Source: Mariannaea sp. PMI_226 (lineage: Eukaryota; Ascomycota; Sordariomycetes; Hypocreales; Nectriaceae). Taken from it: a stretch of 64,000 bases of DNA. Shown here one piece after another: positions 44,240 through 54,407 of this stretch. The DNA lies in assembly GCA_024336345.1 (NCBI GenBank), contig JANFOG010000001.1, forward strand, positions 3,286,001-3,350,000, written 5' to 3'. Each line of letters opens with the position of its first letter. Position 1 is the stretch's first letter. A model generated the notes under the pieces. That model did not search any database and was not told the origin of the DNA. It saw only the letters and a program-made list of their open reading frames with translations. Made by a program: the position numbers and the translations under genes.

Positions 44240-47200
44240 GGTGGAGTGGTGAAATTTCCCACAGTCGTTGCTGCGGGTTTTGCGTAGGGAAAAGGATGTT
44301 GCGGGATCAACCAGCTTCGTATTGTCCCTAGGATTGAGAAGAAGAACTATAACCGGAATTTTCTGATATTAAAGTGTATGCGTCGATATGCCGCTTAGGA
44401 AAGACATGTGAATAAGAAAGGCAGCGAATTTTCCCACGAGAGAGGCAATGTAACTAGGGACCAAAATGGGAAAGGAGAAGCGATCATACACAGCTGAAGA
44501 TGAGAAATTTAAGTTGAAGTAGGACAAATGCAATAACTACTAGCCAAAAGTGATCCTGCAGGCTTAAGAATGTGAACCTTTGAGTACTCGGTGCCTCTGT
44601 TGCCCATGTAAGTTGGCGCCATGGATCATGGGAGTCGGCAGGACAGGCCGGCGGAATGCGGTGTGGAGCAACAATGCCGGACCACCCTGCGCAGCATGCA
44701 GGAAACCAACTCAAGGTCCTATGCCGGAGCGCATTTGCCATTGGTTGTGGGTGAAAAAGGTGGCGGATACTATTCTGGCCTCGACGCAGATTGCCTCACC
44801 GGCCGATGGGCGCCAGCCCAGCCGTCGTGTTGTATCACCATGTGTGCCAGTGTCAATATGAGAGAGCTAGGCACTCCGTCGCATATGGCCTCCCGCGCTC
44901 CTATGCGGATGTATATCTCACATGATGCTTCGAGTCACATCTGATGTTAAATGTCTGGCGGCGAAGCAGTGGTAACACGGCGGATTGGACTACACCGCAA
45001 GACGCCTGTGACGGCGCTTGCTCGCATTACACGAATAAGATACCCGACGGTGATGAAGGTTTGTATCACCGACGTCGTTCGTCATTTCAAAAAAGAGCCC
45101 CCAAGGCTGGGCGGGAGAGCCGGGTTGCAGCCTGCGCAATGATGTTATTTGTCAGTTAAGCTCGTTGAATCACCTGCTGCTGCTGGCCTCCGAGAGGGCC
45201 GTATTTGGAGACGAAAACCAACACCACTGGCGATCACGGCAACAGACCGGCACGATGGCTAAAGAGCACAGATGAATACTGCACAGCCCACTGCCTAGGG
45301 GGCCAAAGGTGATAGTGGTGATTGATACTGAGGTAGTCTATGTGGTGAAGAGAAAAATCCAGTAGAGCAAAGAAATGTACACTGGGTCCGTGATTGGGCC
45401 CTCCAACCCAGACAAGGGTTCCCTTTGCAGGGAGGGAACAAGGAGGGAACAAAGAGGGGGACAGGAATCGCAAAAGAGCCCTGCACATCAGTAGAGTCAT
45501 GGCCGGGGAGAAGCGGCACGAGATATATTGTGGACTTATATTATCTGCCCTGGTGTCATGCTGCCGATCTGATAGGGCAGAATGTAGTTGGTCCTTGTGG
45601 CAGATTTGGCATGATCATCTTACCATGGCGAACTACATCAAGGTGTTGAATCTCAGTCCAAAGTGGTCGATAGGCTGCCAGCTTCCCAAAACTAGCCTGC
45701 TGTCCTCTCAAAGAGGCCCAATAGAGGCGGCATTCACTCAACAATGTGATGGGTGCACGCGACTGCACAGAAGTGGCGAGCTGATCACTGAAAGAGAAAT
45801 GCAATTGCAGCACGTTCATTCATTGAAAACGCTTGGTCCCAGCTGGGGTCATGGCCTCTGCAACGCCATCGTGAACAAACCGACGAGGAGATATGGGGAG
45901 AGGTTCCCGACCATGCCTTGCCGCGAAGCCATACATGCAGCCAGGAAATTTTGATAGGAGCAAGTCTCTCGATGTAAGTGCCCGAGTTCGGAAGCGTGCC
46001 ATTGTCCTGTCTTCCGGGACAGAAGAAATTGAAGGATGAAGAAGGGAAAAAAAAAAATGAAAAGATGCAGTTGTGCAGCCGAACCGTGTACCAAGGTAAG
46101 TAATGGAAGGTACTATGGGTATACAAAATTGTCACTGTATAGATTACACCTGCTACAGATTATACGGGAAACCAACAGTCCAGTGCATCGCAAGGCTGAT
46201 GCACTGTACCACTCTGACCGTCGGGACACCTGCATAGATCAGATCTGGCCATGCAACATTGCCGCAGACCTTTCATTGAAGATGACTGTTTGTGTCTTAC
46301 TTGACTTGATAATGGATTGGTATTGACATTCGCCAGCGTTGTATCTCGGCTGTAAAGTAACCCTGTGGTGGGTGAGCTTATAATTAGCTATAATATACCC
46401 TCTCGTTCTTGTCATGGCTTTCGCAGCAATCTTTCGAGTCTTTCTAGACTAGAGCTGGTAAATGGAGAGAGCGAACTATTCCTGTACCGCCTTTGCATGT
46501 GCATCACATCACCAAGACATCAAGGCGAGGTCGAATCATAGTAGACGTAGCAACCCTACCCACACGGCATGACTGGCAGGTCATGCAACCGCCTCATTCG
46601 TCCAGCACAACATGTTTTCATGCCCAGTTCTCCCCAATCACTCCGCAAGTTCACAAAGCCATTCACCCTGCTCGTTACGCCCAGCTCTCTACGTAATAGC
46701 ATAGCTGCAGCTGCATGCAATTAACTACCTTACCTCTCTCCGCACAGGCGTTAATCCTAGCACCATAGTAGTCCCCCTTCGAAAACTCCGAGGTCGGGCC
46801 CTCAATGATGTGACATATTGTGACAAGAGGTGCATACCCGTGTCCACATATTTATGTACCCTGGACAGTTGCCGACGAGAAGAGGCGCGGGAACCCATCA
46901 TAGCAATCAATGATCCAACTTCACGGGCAGATCGCATGTTGAGTTGCGTCGCTGTTGCGTGTTCGGGAAAAGGAAGCCCAGATAATTCATGTTTCTTGTT
47001 CGAAGCGCCAATACTAACCGTAACTCTCTCGCGAACTGCCGCATGTTCTCTACACCGGACCCCTGCAAAGATATACACAACTTTGGCACTCTCTCTTTCA
47101 TTCTACAAACTATGCTACACAGAGATGTCTGAGCACGGCGCCCTTGGCCGCGAAGGAGCTATGAACCCAGATCCATAACGCGGTGTGGAGGCGAGACCAG

Positions 47201-47713
47201 GGATGCCCAGCATTATCCGCGTCTAAGCCTATTAACACGAGGATCCTTCGTCTAAATTTGGCACATTCAAGGTCATAATGGAAAATGTTGTCAAATACAA
47301 TTTATCGATAATATCCAGACAAAGCAGGTTTCCGAACCACAGGATGATTCTCGATCCATTCCATGCTCTCCTCAACGTCCAGCCTTGAACCTTGTATAAC
47401 CTAAAGCCTGAATAAATCCTGCAAGCATCCTATCGACTGATATGCCGACTTGATACAGATCTTAATTGGTCATAGCCGAAGAATTTTTCTGCATGTTGTT
47501 CAGATGGTTCTTCCTTCGCGTGTTTGATTCCGTGGTTGCTCAATTTCAAAGTTGTGTCATTTAATTCGTGATACTTTCTCTCATGTTCAGATTGGAGAGA
47601 ATCGTAACTTCGTTCGTCATGGCGATGATAGTCGTGTGTGTGTGTGTGTATGTGACTTGCTACAGGTACTCGTAGAAATCTCGTCTCAAATTCTCCATCT
47701 TAGTCATGGCCCT
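44240..47713. other. 3.5-kb spacer without a supported gene
   Basis: All frames here are short or incoherent. The longest (45394-45954, plus, 186 codons) has irregular composition, no family resemblance and no splice extension. A GT dinucleotide run lies near 47633-47650. The left end must contain the promoter of the 734-aa gene. Confidence 0.5.
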
Positions 47714-47989
47714 TCACGGGCTCTCTTCATACATTCTCATGGTTTTTGGTGTACCAGTTCGATGAAACGACAACCGAGAGCGCTTGGGTTCAAACGCCTT
47801 TGCCTCTGGCAACAATGGTTCACGCTCGTAGTCTCGTGTGACCAGCACCGGCTGCTTAGTTCCGAGCAATGAGGCCAGCCATGACCTGAGAGACTTGAAT
47901 ATCCGGGTCGGCCAGGCTGTGTTCGAGCAACTATTGCCTTCGTTTCGACGTCCCAGGATCAGAATCTTGAAGCGCAGAGAGCTACCCAT
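47714..47989 (-). CDS. Candidate small basic protein, 91 aa
   Basis: The frame starts MGSSLRFKILILGRRNEGNS and ends RMYEESP. The translation is coherent, with an amphipathic basic segment (TRIFKSLRSWLASLLG) and a VLVTRDYEREPLLPEAKAFE stretch. A TATAAA box lies 165 bp upstream (48154-48159), a plausible promoter distance. No family is recognised. It sits alone in a gene-poor interval, so a fragment of a decayed gene is also possible. Confidence 0.45.
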   Translation of the reverse strand: MGSSLRFKILILGRRNEGNSCSNTAWPTRIFKSLRSWLASLLGTKQPVLVTRDYEREPLLPEAKAFEPKRSRLSFHRTGTPKTMRMYEESP

Positions 47990-49066
47990 CTTGTAGAAAG
48001 CAGGGTTTGTATGTGTGACAACTTGTGTGGATAGAGAATTGTATTTGCTCGCTAGATGGAGTAGGATCTAAGAGGAGCGAATATGTGGGAGAGTGCTGAA
48101 GCTTGTTGGTGGACTGATTGAGGCCGATGTCGATGATGTGGGAGAAGTGCGCCTTTATATGCTTGAGAGCCACACTTTCCCTATATCTTGAGACTCGGCT
48201 TATCTTCCATCCTAGTCCTCTTTACCGCCAGCCTCCCCCGCAAATTCATGTAACCAAGTGACGTACAACCTTCTCGTTGCCCTTCACAAACATGCATACG
48301 TGGACTGGGACAAGGGAGGCTCGCACCGAGACTTTTCAGTGTCTCAGTTGAAGGTTTCTCGGGACGAAGAGACTTGATTTCCATGCTATGACAGAGCAAC
48401 CCTAGTGGCTTCAGTAATAAATCAATCAGTGTGTACTGTCGGTTCTGCATCTTCAATTATGTGAAGGAGGAACACGATTCTTTTTATTCTTGATTACCAA
48501 ATTACATAGCTTGAAATCTAACATGATATATCACTACAAGCACAGAGTGAATGGCATGAACGTTGAAACTGAATAGGAATTGAATCAAATGACTCCTCGA
48601 TGTCTCACCTTCCCTTCCTTTCCTTGCTCCCATGGACGAATTGTTTAACTTTCAATTTAGCTACGTATGCGAAACTTTTACAAAGGTTCCATATCCATCC
48701 TCCTCCAACCACGCTTCAGTTGAAGGTAAAGGTCGGTCTTGTAGGAGGTTGTCCACCACTGTCCCCCTTTTCCAGGGAATGTACACGGAATGCTTTGGCC
48801 TGGGGTTCGCATGTCAGCTCCGGTATACCACAAGGATAAACCTAGGACTACCTTTAGGAATGAAGGCTACCGAGAACTAAGAACATGACGGCTTAGCCTT
48901 TGATTGAGAACATTGCAGGGAAAGGAGTTAAATCAATGGGTAGCCATCTATAGATCATGGTAAAGCAGTCAAATGGATTCCACCATTGCCAACATTTCAA
49001 GAATCATTTTGCAGCAGCCATACTTATCGAATCAACTTCTCTCATATTAAATGTAACAGCACAATG
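47990..49066. other. Spacer between the 91-aa candidate and RAD1
   Basis: Apart from the TATA box above, the 1.08 kb shows no supported gene. Its right end carries the RAD1 3' UTR. Confidence 0.5.
48154..48159 (-). promoter_or_regulatory. TATA box for the 91-aa candidate gene
   Basis: On the minus strand the bases read ATATAAAGGC. The spacing to the ATG at 47989 (165 nt) would leave a leader of about 130 nt. Confidence 0.4.
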
Positions 49067-50084
49067 TCATTCATCGTCTGCGTCTTCCTCCATATCTTCA
49101 TCCTGCTGAATAAATGGGACAAAACGAAAGTCCAAGAAGCTCCTTTTACCCCCTTCCACGTCCACCATGAACTGAAGACTCAGAACCCCTTGTCCATCGC
49201 CTCTCAGACTGACCTTGCTCGCAATACGCATCGCTTCTGTCGAACTCTTGACAAAGTCAAACTTATAGCACTGCGACCATCGTTCTTGAATGCTAAACGT
49301 CTCAAGGAGGTCCTTACCACGTGCAAAGTCAATGGTAGAGCTCCCGAACCCGCCCAAGGCGCCCACTGAAAGGTATGGTGCGTTTTTTGTAACCGTGAGC
49401 ATCAGCTTTGTTGGAGCCGTTGGAGCAATTTCGGCAAGTACATCTAAGAGAGAACGGGCTTGCATGATAATTTTGAAAGTAAGGTCGTTTCTATCAAAGG
49501 GGATATCCTCCGGTGTCTCTGGGAGATATGTTGTCAGAGCAGCCGTGGTCTTAACTCCTGCTTCTTCAATCGTGATTTTAAAAGGGTCGCCTTCCTCTCC
49601 ATACAGGAGCGTGCAAGTCCCAGAAATCCCTAGTGTCTGATTGCTGAAAGCGTCAGGTCGGTAATTACGCAGGTTGCTGCGATAAGGGTCTTGATCAGCC
49701 TTCTGGGCGCGCGTGGCAACATCCACCGCTCCAAAAATCTGGAGTACCTCGAGAATGGATGATAGGGAGATTTGGAAGTTGGGAAGTTCAGGGGACTCTT
49801 CATCTTCTCGGTTAGGTAGATGAACAGCGTAAGATGAGAATAAAGCCTTATCGAGAAAGGCAACGCCTGTGGCCAAGAATTAACATGGGCCAAAAAGGGG
49901 AGGCTAATACGCCATTCTTACCTTGCATCACTCGTGCATGATCAGAGGCAAATCTGATGCCATCTTCAGTGATCTGTACGTGTGCCCGGGGCGCGAAACT
50001 AATACAACGCAAAAGCTGATAGAGGGGCCTCGTAGATGTAGCGACTGCCCGAAAGATAGGCTGGGTCTGAGTATCTGGCGCCAT
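49067..50084 (-). CDS. RAD1: Rad1, subunit of the 9-1-1 DNA-damage checkpoint clamp
   Basis: Rad1 (fission-yeast and human name; Rad17 in budding yeast, Rec1 in Ustilago) forms the PCNA-like Rad9-Rad1-Hus1 ring that is loaded at damaged DNA to activate ATR-type kinases. Two exons, 50084-49922 and 49866-49067, are joined over a 55-nt phase-1 intron, giving 320 aa. The joined N-terminus runs VATSTRPLYQLLRCISFAP, then DGIRFASDHARVMQG and VAFLDKALFSSY. Further family blocks are FQISLSSILEVLQIFGAVD, LGISGTCTLLY, FKIIMQARSLLDVLAEI, SSTEAMRIASKVSLRGDGQG and SLQFMVDVEGG. The acidic tail DEDMEEDADDE is typical. OST5 lies 170 bp upstream on the same strand. Confidence 0.94.
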
Positions 50085-50254
50085 TTCCAGATTTGTAGAG
50101 CTGAAAGACGCGAGATATGCGAAAGAAGAAGAGGTGAAAAGAAAAAAATGTCAAAAACTAGCAGAAATGCAACAGGCACTAACTGGCCTCTTCTTTTTGT
50201 TTTGGTCCAACTATTGTACACGAAACCGATGGAACGGGACTTTTGGGGGTATCT

Positions 50255-50611
50255 TTAGACGTAGACTCCGACAGCACAGAACATGTAAACGACACCAAAG
50301 CTAGACAATTATCAGTACAGGTCTTCGATAAAAAGTATAGGCTTGGAAAAGCATACGCAACCGCAAGAGATGCGGGGACACCGAGCGCGGGAACGTTGAT
50401 GAGAGACCGGTCTGTCGAGAAGTCAGTCAAGAACCATACATGATAGGGCTGGGCAATTGATTGAGAGCATACTCAGAGCGAAGATCCCAGTGAAAGAGAT
50501 TCCCAGCAGCAATAAAAAGAATCCGACCCAGAATTGGCTTCCCTTGTTGATGGACGGGAAAAATGGACTGCCAGCAGCAGCTTGCCAGACCTCATGTAGC
50601 GAAGAATCCAT
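50255..50611 (-). CDS. OST5: Ost5/TMEM258, small oligosaccharyltransferase subunit
   Basis: Ost5 is a two-helix subunit of the ER oligosaccharyltransferase that N-glycosylates proteins. Three exons were rebuilt, 50611-50473, 50411-50357 and 50300-50255, giving 79 aa, the same length as human TMEM258. The introns are 61 and 56 nt, both with GTATGC donors. The protein starts MDSSLHEVWQAAAGSPFFP. The first helix is FWVGFFLLLLGISFTGIFAL. After the first junction it reads NRSLINVPALGVPASLAVA, and the third exon adds FGVVYMFCAVGVYV and stop. No single open frame shows this gene, because the last exon is only 46 nt. It is head-to-head with GCN5 across 468 bp. Confidence 0.88.
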
Positions 50612-51079
50612 GTGCTTGACTTGGCTGGGGAGTATAACAACTTGCGACGAGCTGGTTTGTTTGATTGATGAACTATTACTTGTTCAGTGATGCGAATGCG
50701 GCATTCGTTAAAGGCAGGCAGACGGGCGGTGGACGATTGACGGCGGCTTTGTTTGTTGCTTGTGGACGTCAAGGTGCAACAGCTTCACGAGCTTACGATG
50801 CACCGTGGCCGATAGACCAAACTAGTTTAGCGCCGTCGTTCCTTCCCCTTACCTGTGCAAGCTGGACTAACAAGCAGGTGTCCCTGACCTTAGGTAATGC
50901 ACGAATTGTATTGGGTGCAGGCTGGCTCAAGTACCCACAATGACATAAGCAATGCACGGACCATTGCATTCGACTGTTCGTCAACATCCCGCGATGTCAA
51001 CCCCGTTTGGACTTCAACGCCCTCCAATATCCATCCGTAAGGCAACACGTCCGAAAATAGCAATTTCGCGATTGCAAAC
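50612..51079. promoter_or_regulatory. Bidirectional promoter region OST5 / GCN5
   Basis: The 468-bp space between divergent start codons must hold both promoters and leaders. I see no TATA box at the expected distances. No frame of interest. Confidence 0.55.
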
Positions 51080-52406
51080 ATGTCAGAAGAAGGTGCGCCG
51101 GGTTCTCTTATTTCTTGCGATAATTATTATGACATCGGCTAATCGAGATTTGACAGGCGCAAACAAGCGCAAGGCTAAGGAAGAGCCGTCGTCACCTACT
51201 CCATCGAAGCGCATCAAGCAAGATGAATCGGCAGATATCATTGATAAGAAACAAGTGATGAAGCCCATTCCCTTCCCAGAAAAGGTGAGATTAGCCCCAG
51301 AACTATAAATATCAATGCTGTATGAAACTTGTGCTGATTATTTATCCCTGTAGCCTGCCGTTATCGAGGAGCGCAACGGCGAAATTGAATTCCGAGTAGT
51401 CAACAACGACAACGATCGCGAATCTCTCATCATCCTTACCGGCCTCAAATGTATTTTCCAGAAACAACTTCCCAAAATGCCGAAAGACTACATCGCTCGT
51501 CTCGTTTATGACCGAACTCATCTCTCCATCGCCATTGTCAAGAAACCACTCGAGGTTGTGGGTGGTATCACCTATCGTCCTTTCAAGGGCCGCCAGTTCG
51601 CCGAAATTGTCTTCTGTGCCATTAGTTCTGACCAGCAAGTCAAAGGCTATGGCGCCCATCTCATGTCTCATCTCAAGGACTATGTCAAAGCTACAAGCGA
51701 CGTGATGCACTTCTTGACCTATGCAGATAACTACGCTATCGGATACTTCAAGAAACAAGGCTTTACCAAGGAAATAACCCTTGATAAAAAAGTATGGATG
51801 GGCTACATCAAAGATTACGAAGGTGGAACCATTATGCAATGTTCCATGATCCCTCGGATCCGATATCTTGAAATGGGGCGTATGCTGCTGAAGCAAAAGG
51901 AATGTGTCCAGGCCAAGATCCGCGCCTACTCCAAGTCTCACAACATCCATCTACCACCCAAAGAATGGAAAAGTGGCATTGTCGAGATTAACCCTCTCGA
52001 TATTCCTGCTATCCGCGCCTCAGCCTGGTCACCAGCCATGGATGAACTCGCCCGTCAACCACGCCACGGACCCAATTACAACCAACTCCTTCACTTACTC
52101 AACGACTTACAGAACCACCACTCAGCATGGCCTTTCCTCGTCCCTGTCAACCGCGACGATGTTGCCGACTACTACGATGTGATCAAGGAGCCAATGGATC
52201 TTAGTACGATGGAAACTAGACTCGAGGCAGATCAGTACGCCACACCAGAGGACTTCGTCAAAGATGCAAAGCTCATATTCGACAACTGTCGAAAATATAA
52301 CAACGAAAGCACGCCGTATGCCAAGTGCGCCAACAAGGTTGAAAAATTCATGTGGCAGCAACTCAAAGCTATTCCTGAATGGTCTCATCTGGAACCCGAA
52401 AAGTAG
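51080..52406 (+). CDS. GCN5: Gcn5 histone acetyltransferase (SAGA/ADA catalytic subunit)
   Basis: Gcn5 acetylates histone H3 tails in SAGA/ADA co-activators. Three exons, 51080-51092, 51157-51284 and 51354-52406, give 397 aa; the introns are 64 and 69 nt. The first coding exon is only 13 nt (Met-Ser-Glu-Glu plus one base). An ATG inside the first intron (51130) opens a longer frame, but splicing gives the compact start [14 protein letters not shown]. The N-acetyltransferase domain (about 50-220) shows [20 protein letters not shown] with the catalytic Glu, the acetyl-CoA loop [14 protein letters not shown], and [18 protein letters not shown]. The bromodomain (about 290-390) shows [30 protein letters not shown] and [16 protein letters not shown], including the acetyl-lysine-binding Asn. 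Confidence 0.96.
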
Positions 52407-53411
52407 CGCTTCACTCAGCGTTCCAGGCCGAAACCGAGGGTTATTTCTGTTAGAGGAGTTGGAGGTGGGACTAGGACTGGATAAATCAAGTTTACACGGG
52501 AGGTTTTTCTCCGTGAACTTTGTATGAACTTTATATCGGTAACGTGGCGTTTTTTTTTCTCCTGTTTTTGAGGTACATGACAATACCAACAGTGATAACT
52601 AAGGGGGAACGAACCTCGACACAAACGTCAAGGGTTGCAGGGTGGATATGATTCATTCTGTTCGGTAACTAGTACCTGTTACAACATCACAACCACGTGG
52701 AGAGGGAGATGCACTTGTCCCTCACGATGAGAGGCAATTACAACAGTTATATAGTTTTTCAATGATGAGAAATGACAATGGTTTCTAATTCCACCAAGTA
52801 GAACCTTGATTGCTGGCTATATGTCGTGCTCAGACGAAAAACATAGTGCCTGGCTTACATAGCAGGCAATAGGAGAGTGCAAGACATGACTTTACAAGGC
52901 ACTCTTTCTCATGAGGTAACCCAGCGACCGCACATGGACACACCTTGCCCATGGCTCCAGGTCTCGTCATGCTGTTCTCCTTTCTCTCAAGCCATGTTCC
53001 TCAAACAAAATTCGCTCAAAAAGCCCTGATTCAAACCAAAACCGCTCAACCACCTTTGTCCATTCTGAAGGGGGGAAGATATGCGAAGTGAGTTTATCGG
53101 CCTATGATATACCAGCAGTAATAGCTGAGTTAAAGTGAGTCAACAGGCGAAATTTGGGTAGTAGGCCGGATCTGTGTCTATGTAGTGCATATACGTGCAA
53201 GTGCGTTTAGCCCATTGTGATGATAGAAAGGAAATGCTGGACCAGTCCAGGCAAAGTCGTATCATGAGTCGAAAGAAAACTGGCCGCAATGATGGGTATA
53301 ATGTGTTCCAAGAAAGGGAAATATGAATAACTTTTGGCTGCCTCTTTTTTTTTTCCTTTTTGTCTCTTTTTTTACTATGTCCCAAGAAAAAGTATCGACT
53401 GCGGAAGGCAT
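52407..53411. other. Convergent intergenic region
   Basis: This 1.0-kb spacer separates the converging GCN5 and 331-aa genes. T-runs near 52550 and 53346-53372 fit 3' flanks. No gene. Confidence 0.55.
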
Positions 53412-54407
53412 TTATGAGCGCCGTCGCGCTTCCTCAGCATCGAAATGTCGTTGACTAATGTTGGTACTTTCCACTGGTAGGCGGAGATCCGAGTACGTAC
53501 GCCGAGTCCATGGATTCCGGATGGATGAAACGCTCCGTCGATATGCTCTCAAATCGTCCCAAACCGAAGGACTCGACGTTTCTCCAGCCTGCTGAAGAGC
53601 GGTACTGCGGTTCGGATCTTCTGACTCGAGGGTGCGACGAAGCATAGGATGGAGAAAATCGGGGATTTCGTGCCACTGACCGGCCCGAGCAGCGCTCAAC
53701 ATCCCTGGGGGAAACAGAGCGGCGGGAACAAGATTACTGGAATCATTGCCTTGGTGATACATGTGTTCCGACAAAAAGGGAAATTCGCCTGCTTCAATCG
53801 CATTCTTGAGCCACTGCTCCCACTCCTCGTCAAGTACGGCACTGCTATCTCCAGCTTCTCGGCGCGCAGCTTGTGCGCGGAGTCGCTCATTGAGCTCAAC
53901 GCCGACACTTTCGATCTCTAGCTCGCTCTCGACATCCATTTCAGCCTCATCCTCGTCCAGATCAGTGTATCCGAGGCCGACTGGGTGGTTCTGGACTTCA
54001 TGAGACTCATCTTGAATCTCAGCCCAGTCAGGGAAGCCGTCAGCGGTTGTATCCCGGATCTTAATCCCCTGTTCTCTCTCGAACTTGTCCTTTGCCCACT
54101 TAGTACCCTCCCACTTGGTTAAGCCGGCGATCTCAGCATTAGTCAGGCGAAGAGCATCAAATGCACGGAAGAGTCGGCGGTGCCAAGACCAACGAGAGAG
54201 GCGGATTCGGTGGGTACGGTGTGTATAGTCAAGACCGGGGTATTTGGCTTCCTGAGTGTCGAGATGACCGTAAAAAGAGTGTGTTTCTTGGCGAACCTCG
54301 GGGATGAGGCTACGTTGGAGAAGAGCGTGGAAATTCTGCGGATCGTTGGCTTTGGGTCTAGGGAACATGTACTCGTACACGATCTGATCGACAGGGCGGC
54401 CCTTCAT
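53412..54407 (-). CDS. Uncharacterised ascomycete-type protein, 331 aa
   Basis: One exon. I start at 54407 (cgccaagATGAAGG context, MKGRPVDQIVYEYMFPRPK); the frame is open further upstream, but those residues are Pro/Ser-rich leader-like. Residues 1-130 look structured and aromatic-rich: FHALLQRSLIPEVRQETHSF, THRIRLSRWSWHRRLFRAFD and NAEIAGLTKWEGTKWAKDKF. An acidic stretch follows (DLDEDEAEMDVESELEIE), then EEWEQWLKNAIEAGEFPFLS and a Ser/Arg-rich tail ending DAEEARRRS. The Trp/Arg-rich segment could bind nucleic acid or an acidic partner, but nothing identifies a family. Confidence 0.75.
   Translation of the reverse strand: MKGRPVDQIVYEYMFPRPKANDPQNFHALLQRSLIPEVRQETHSFYGHLDTQEAKYPGLDYTHRTHRIRLSRWSWHRRLFRAFDALRLTNAEIAGLTKWEGTKWAKDKFEREQGIKIRDTTADGFPDWAEIQDESHEVQNHPVGLGYTDLDEDEAEMDVESELEIESVGVELNERLRAQAARREAGDSSAVLDEEWEQWLKNAIEAGEFPFLSEHMYHQGNDSSNLVPAALFPPGMLSAARAGQWHEIPDFLHPMLRRTLESEDPNRSTALQQAGETSSPSVWDDLRAYRRSVSSIRNPWTRRTYSDLRLPVESTNISQRHFDAEEARRRS

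Noticed and set aside
44580..44945. Frame with CxxCxxC-like spacing (GPPCAACRKPTQ), suggestive of a zinc motif
   Set aside because: The cysteines fall in a short frame without a following basic or coiled region. It does not match a Zn2Cys6 or other known finger.
45394..45954. 186-codon plus-strand open frame
   Set aside because: Its composition is irregular, no hydrophobic or domain pattern is recognisable, there is no splice extension, and overlapping frames on the other strand are equally open.
51342..51950. 202-codon frame antisense to GCN5
   Set aside because: It mirrors the acetyltransferase exon and has no independent support.
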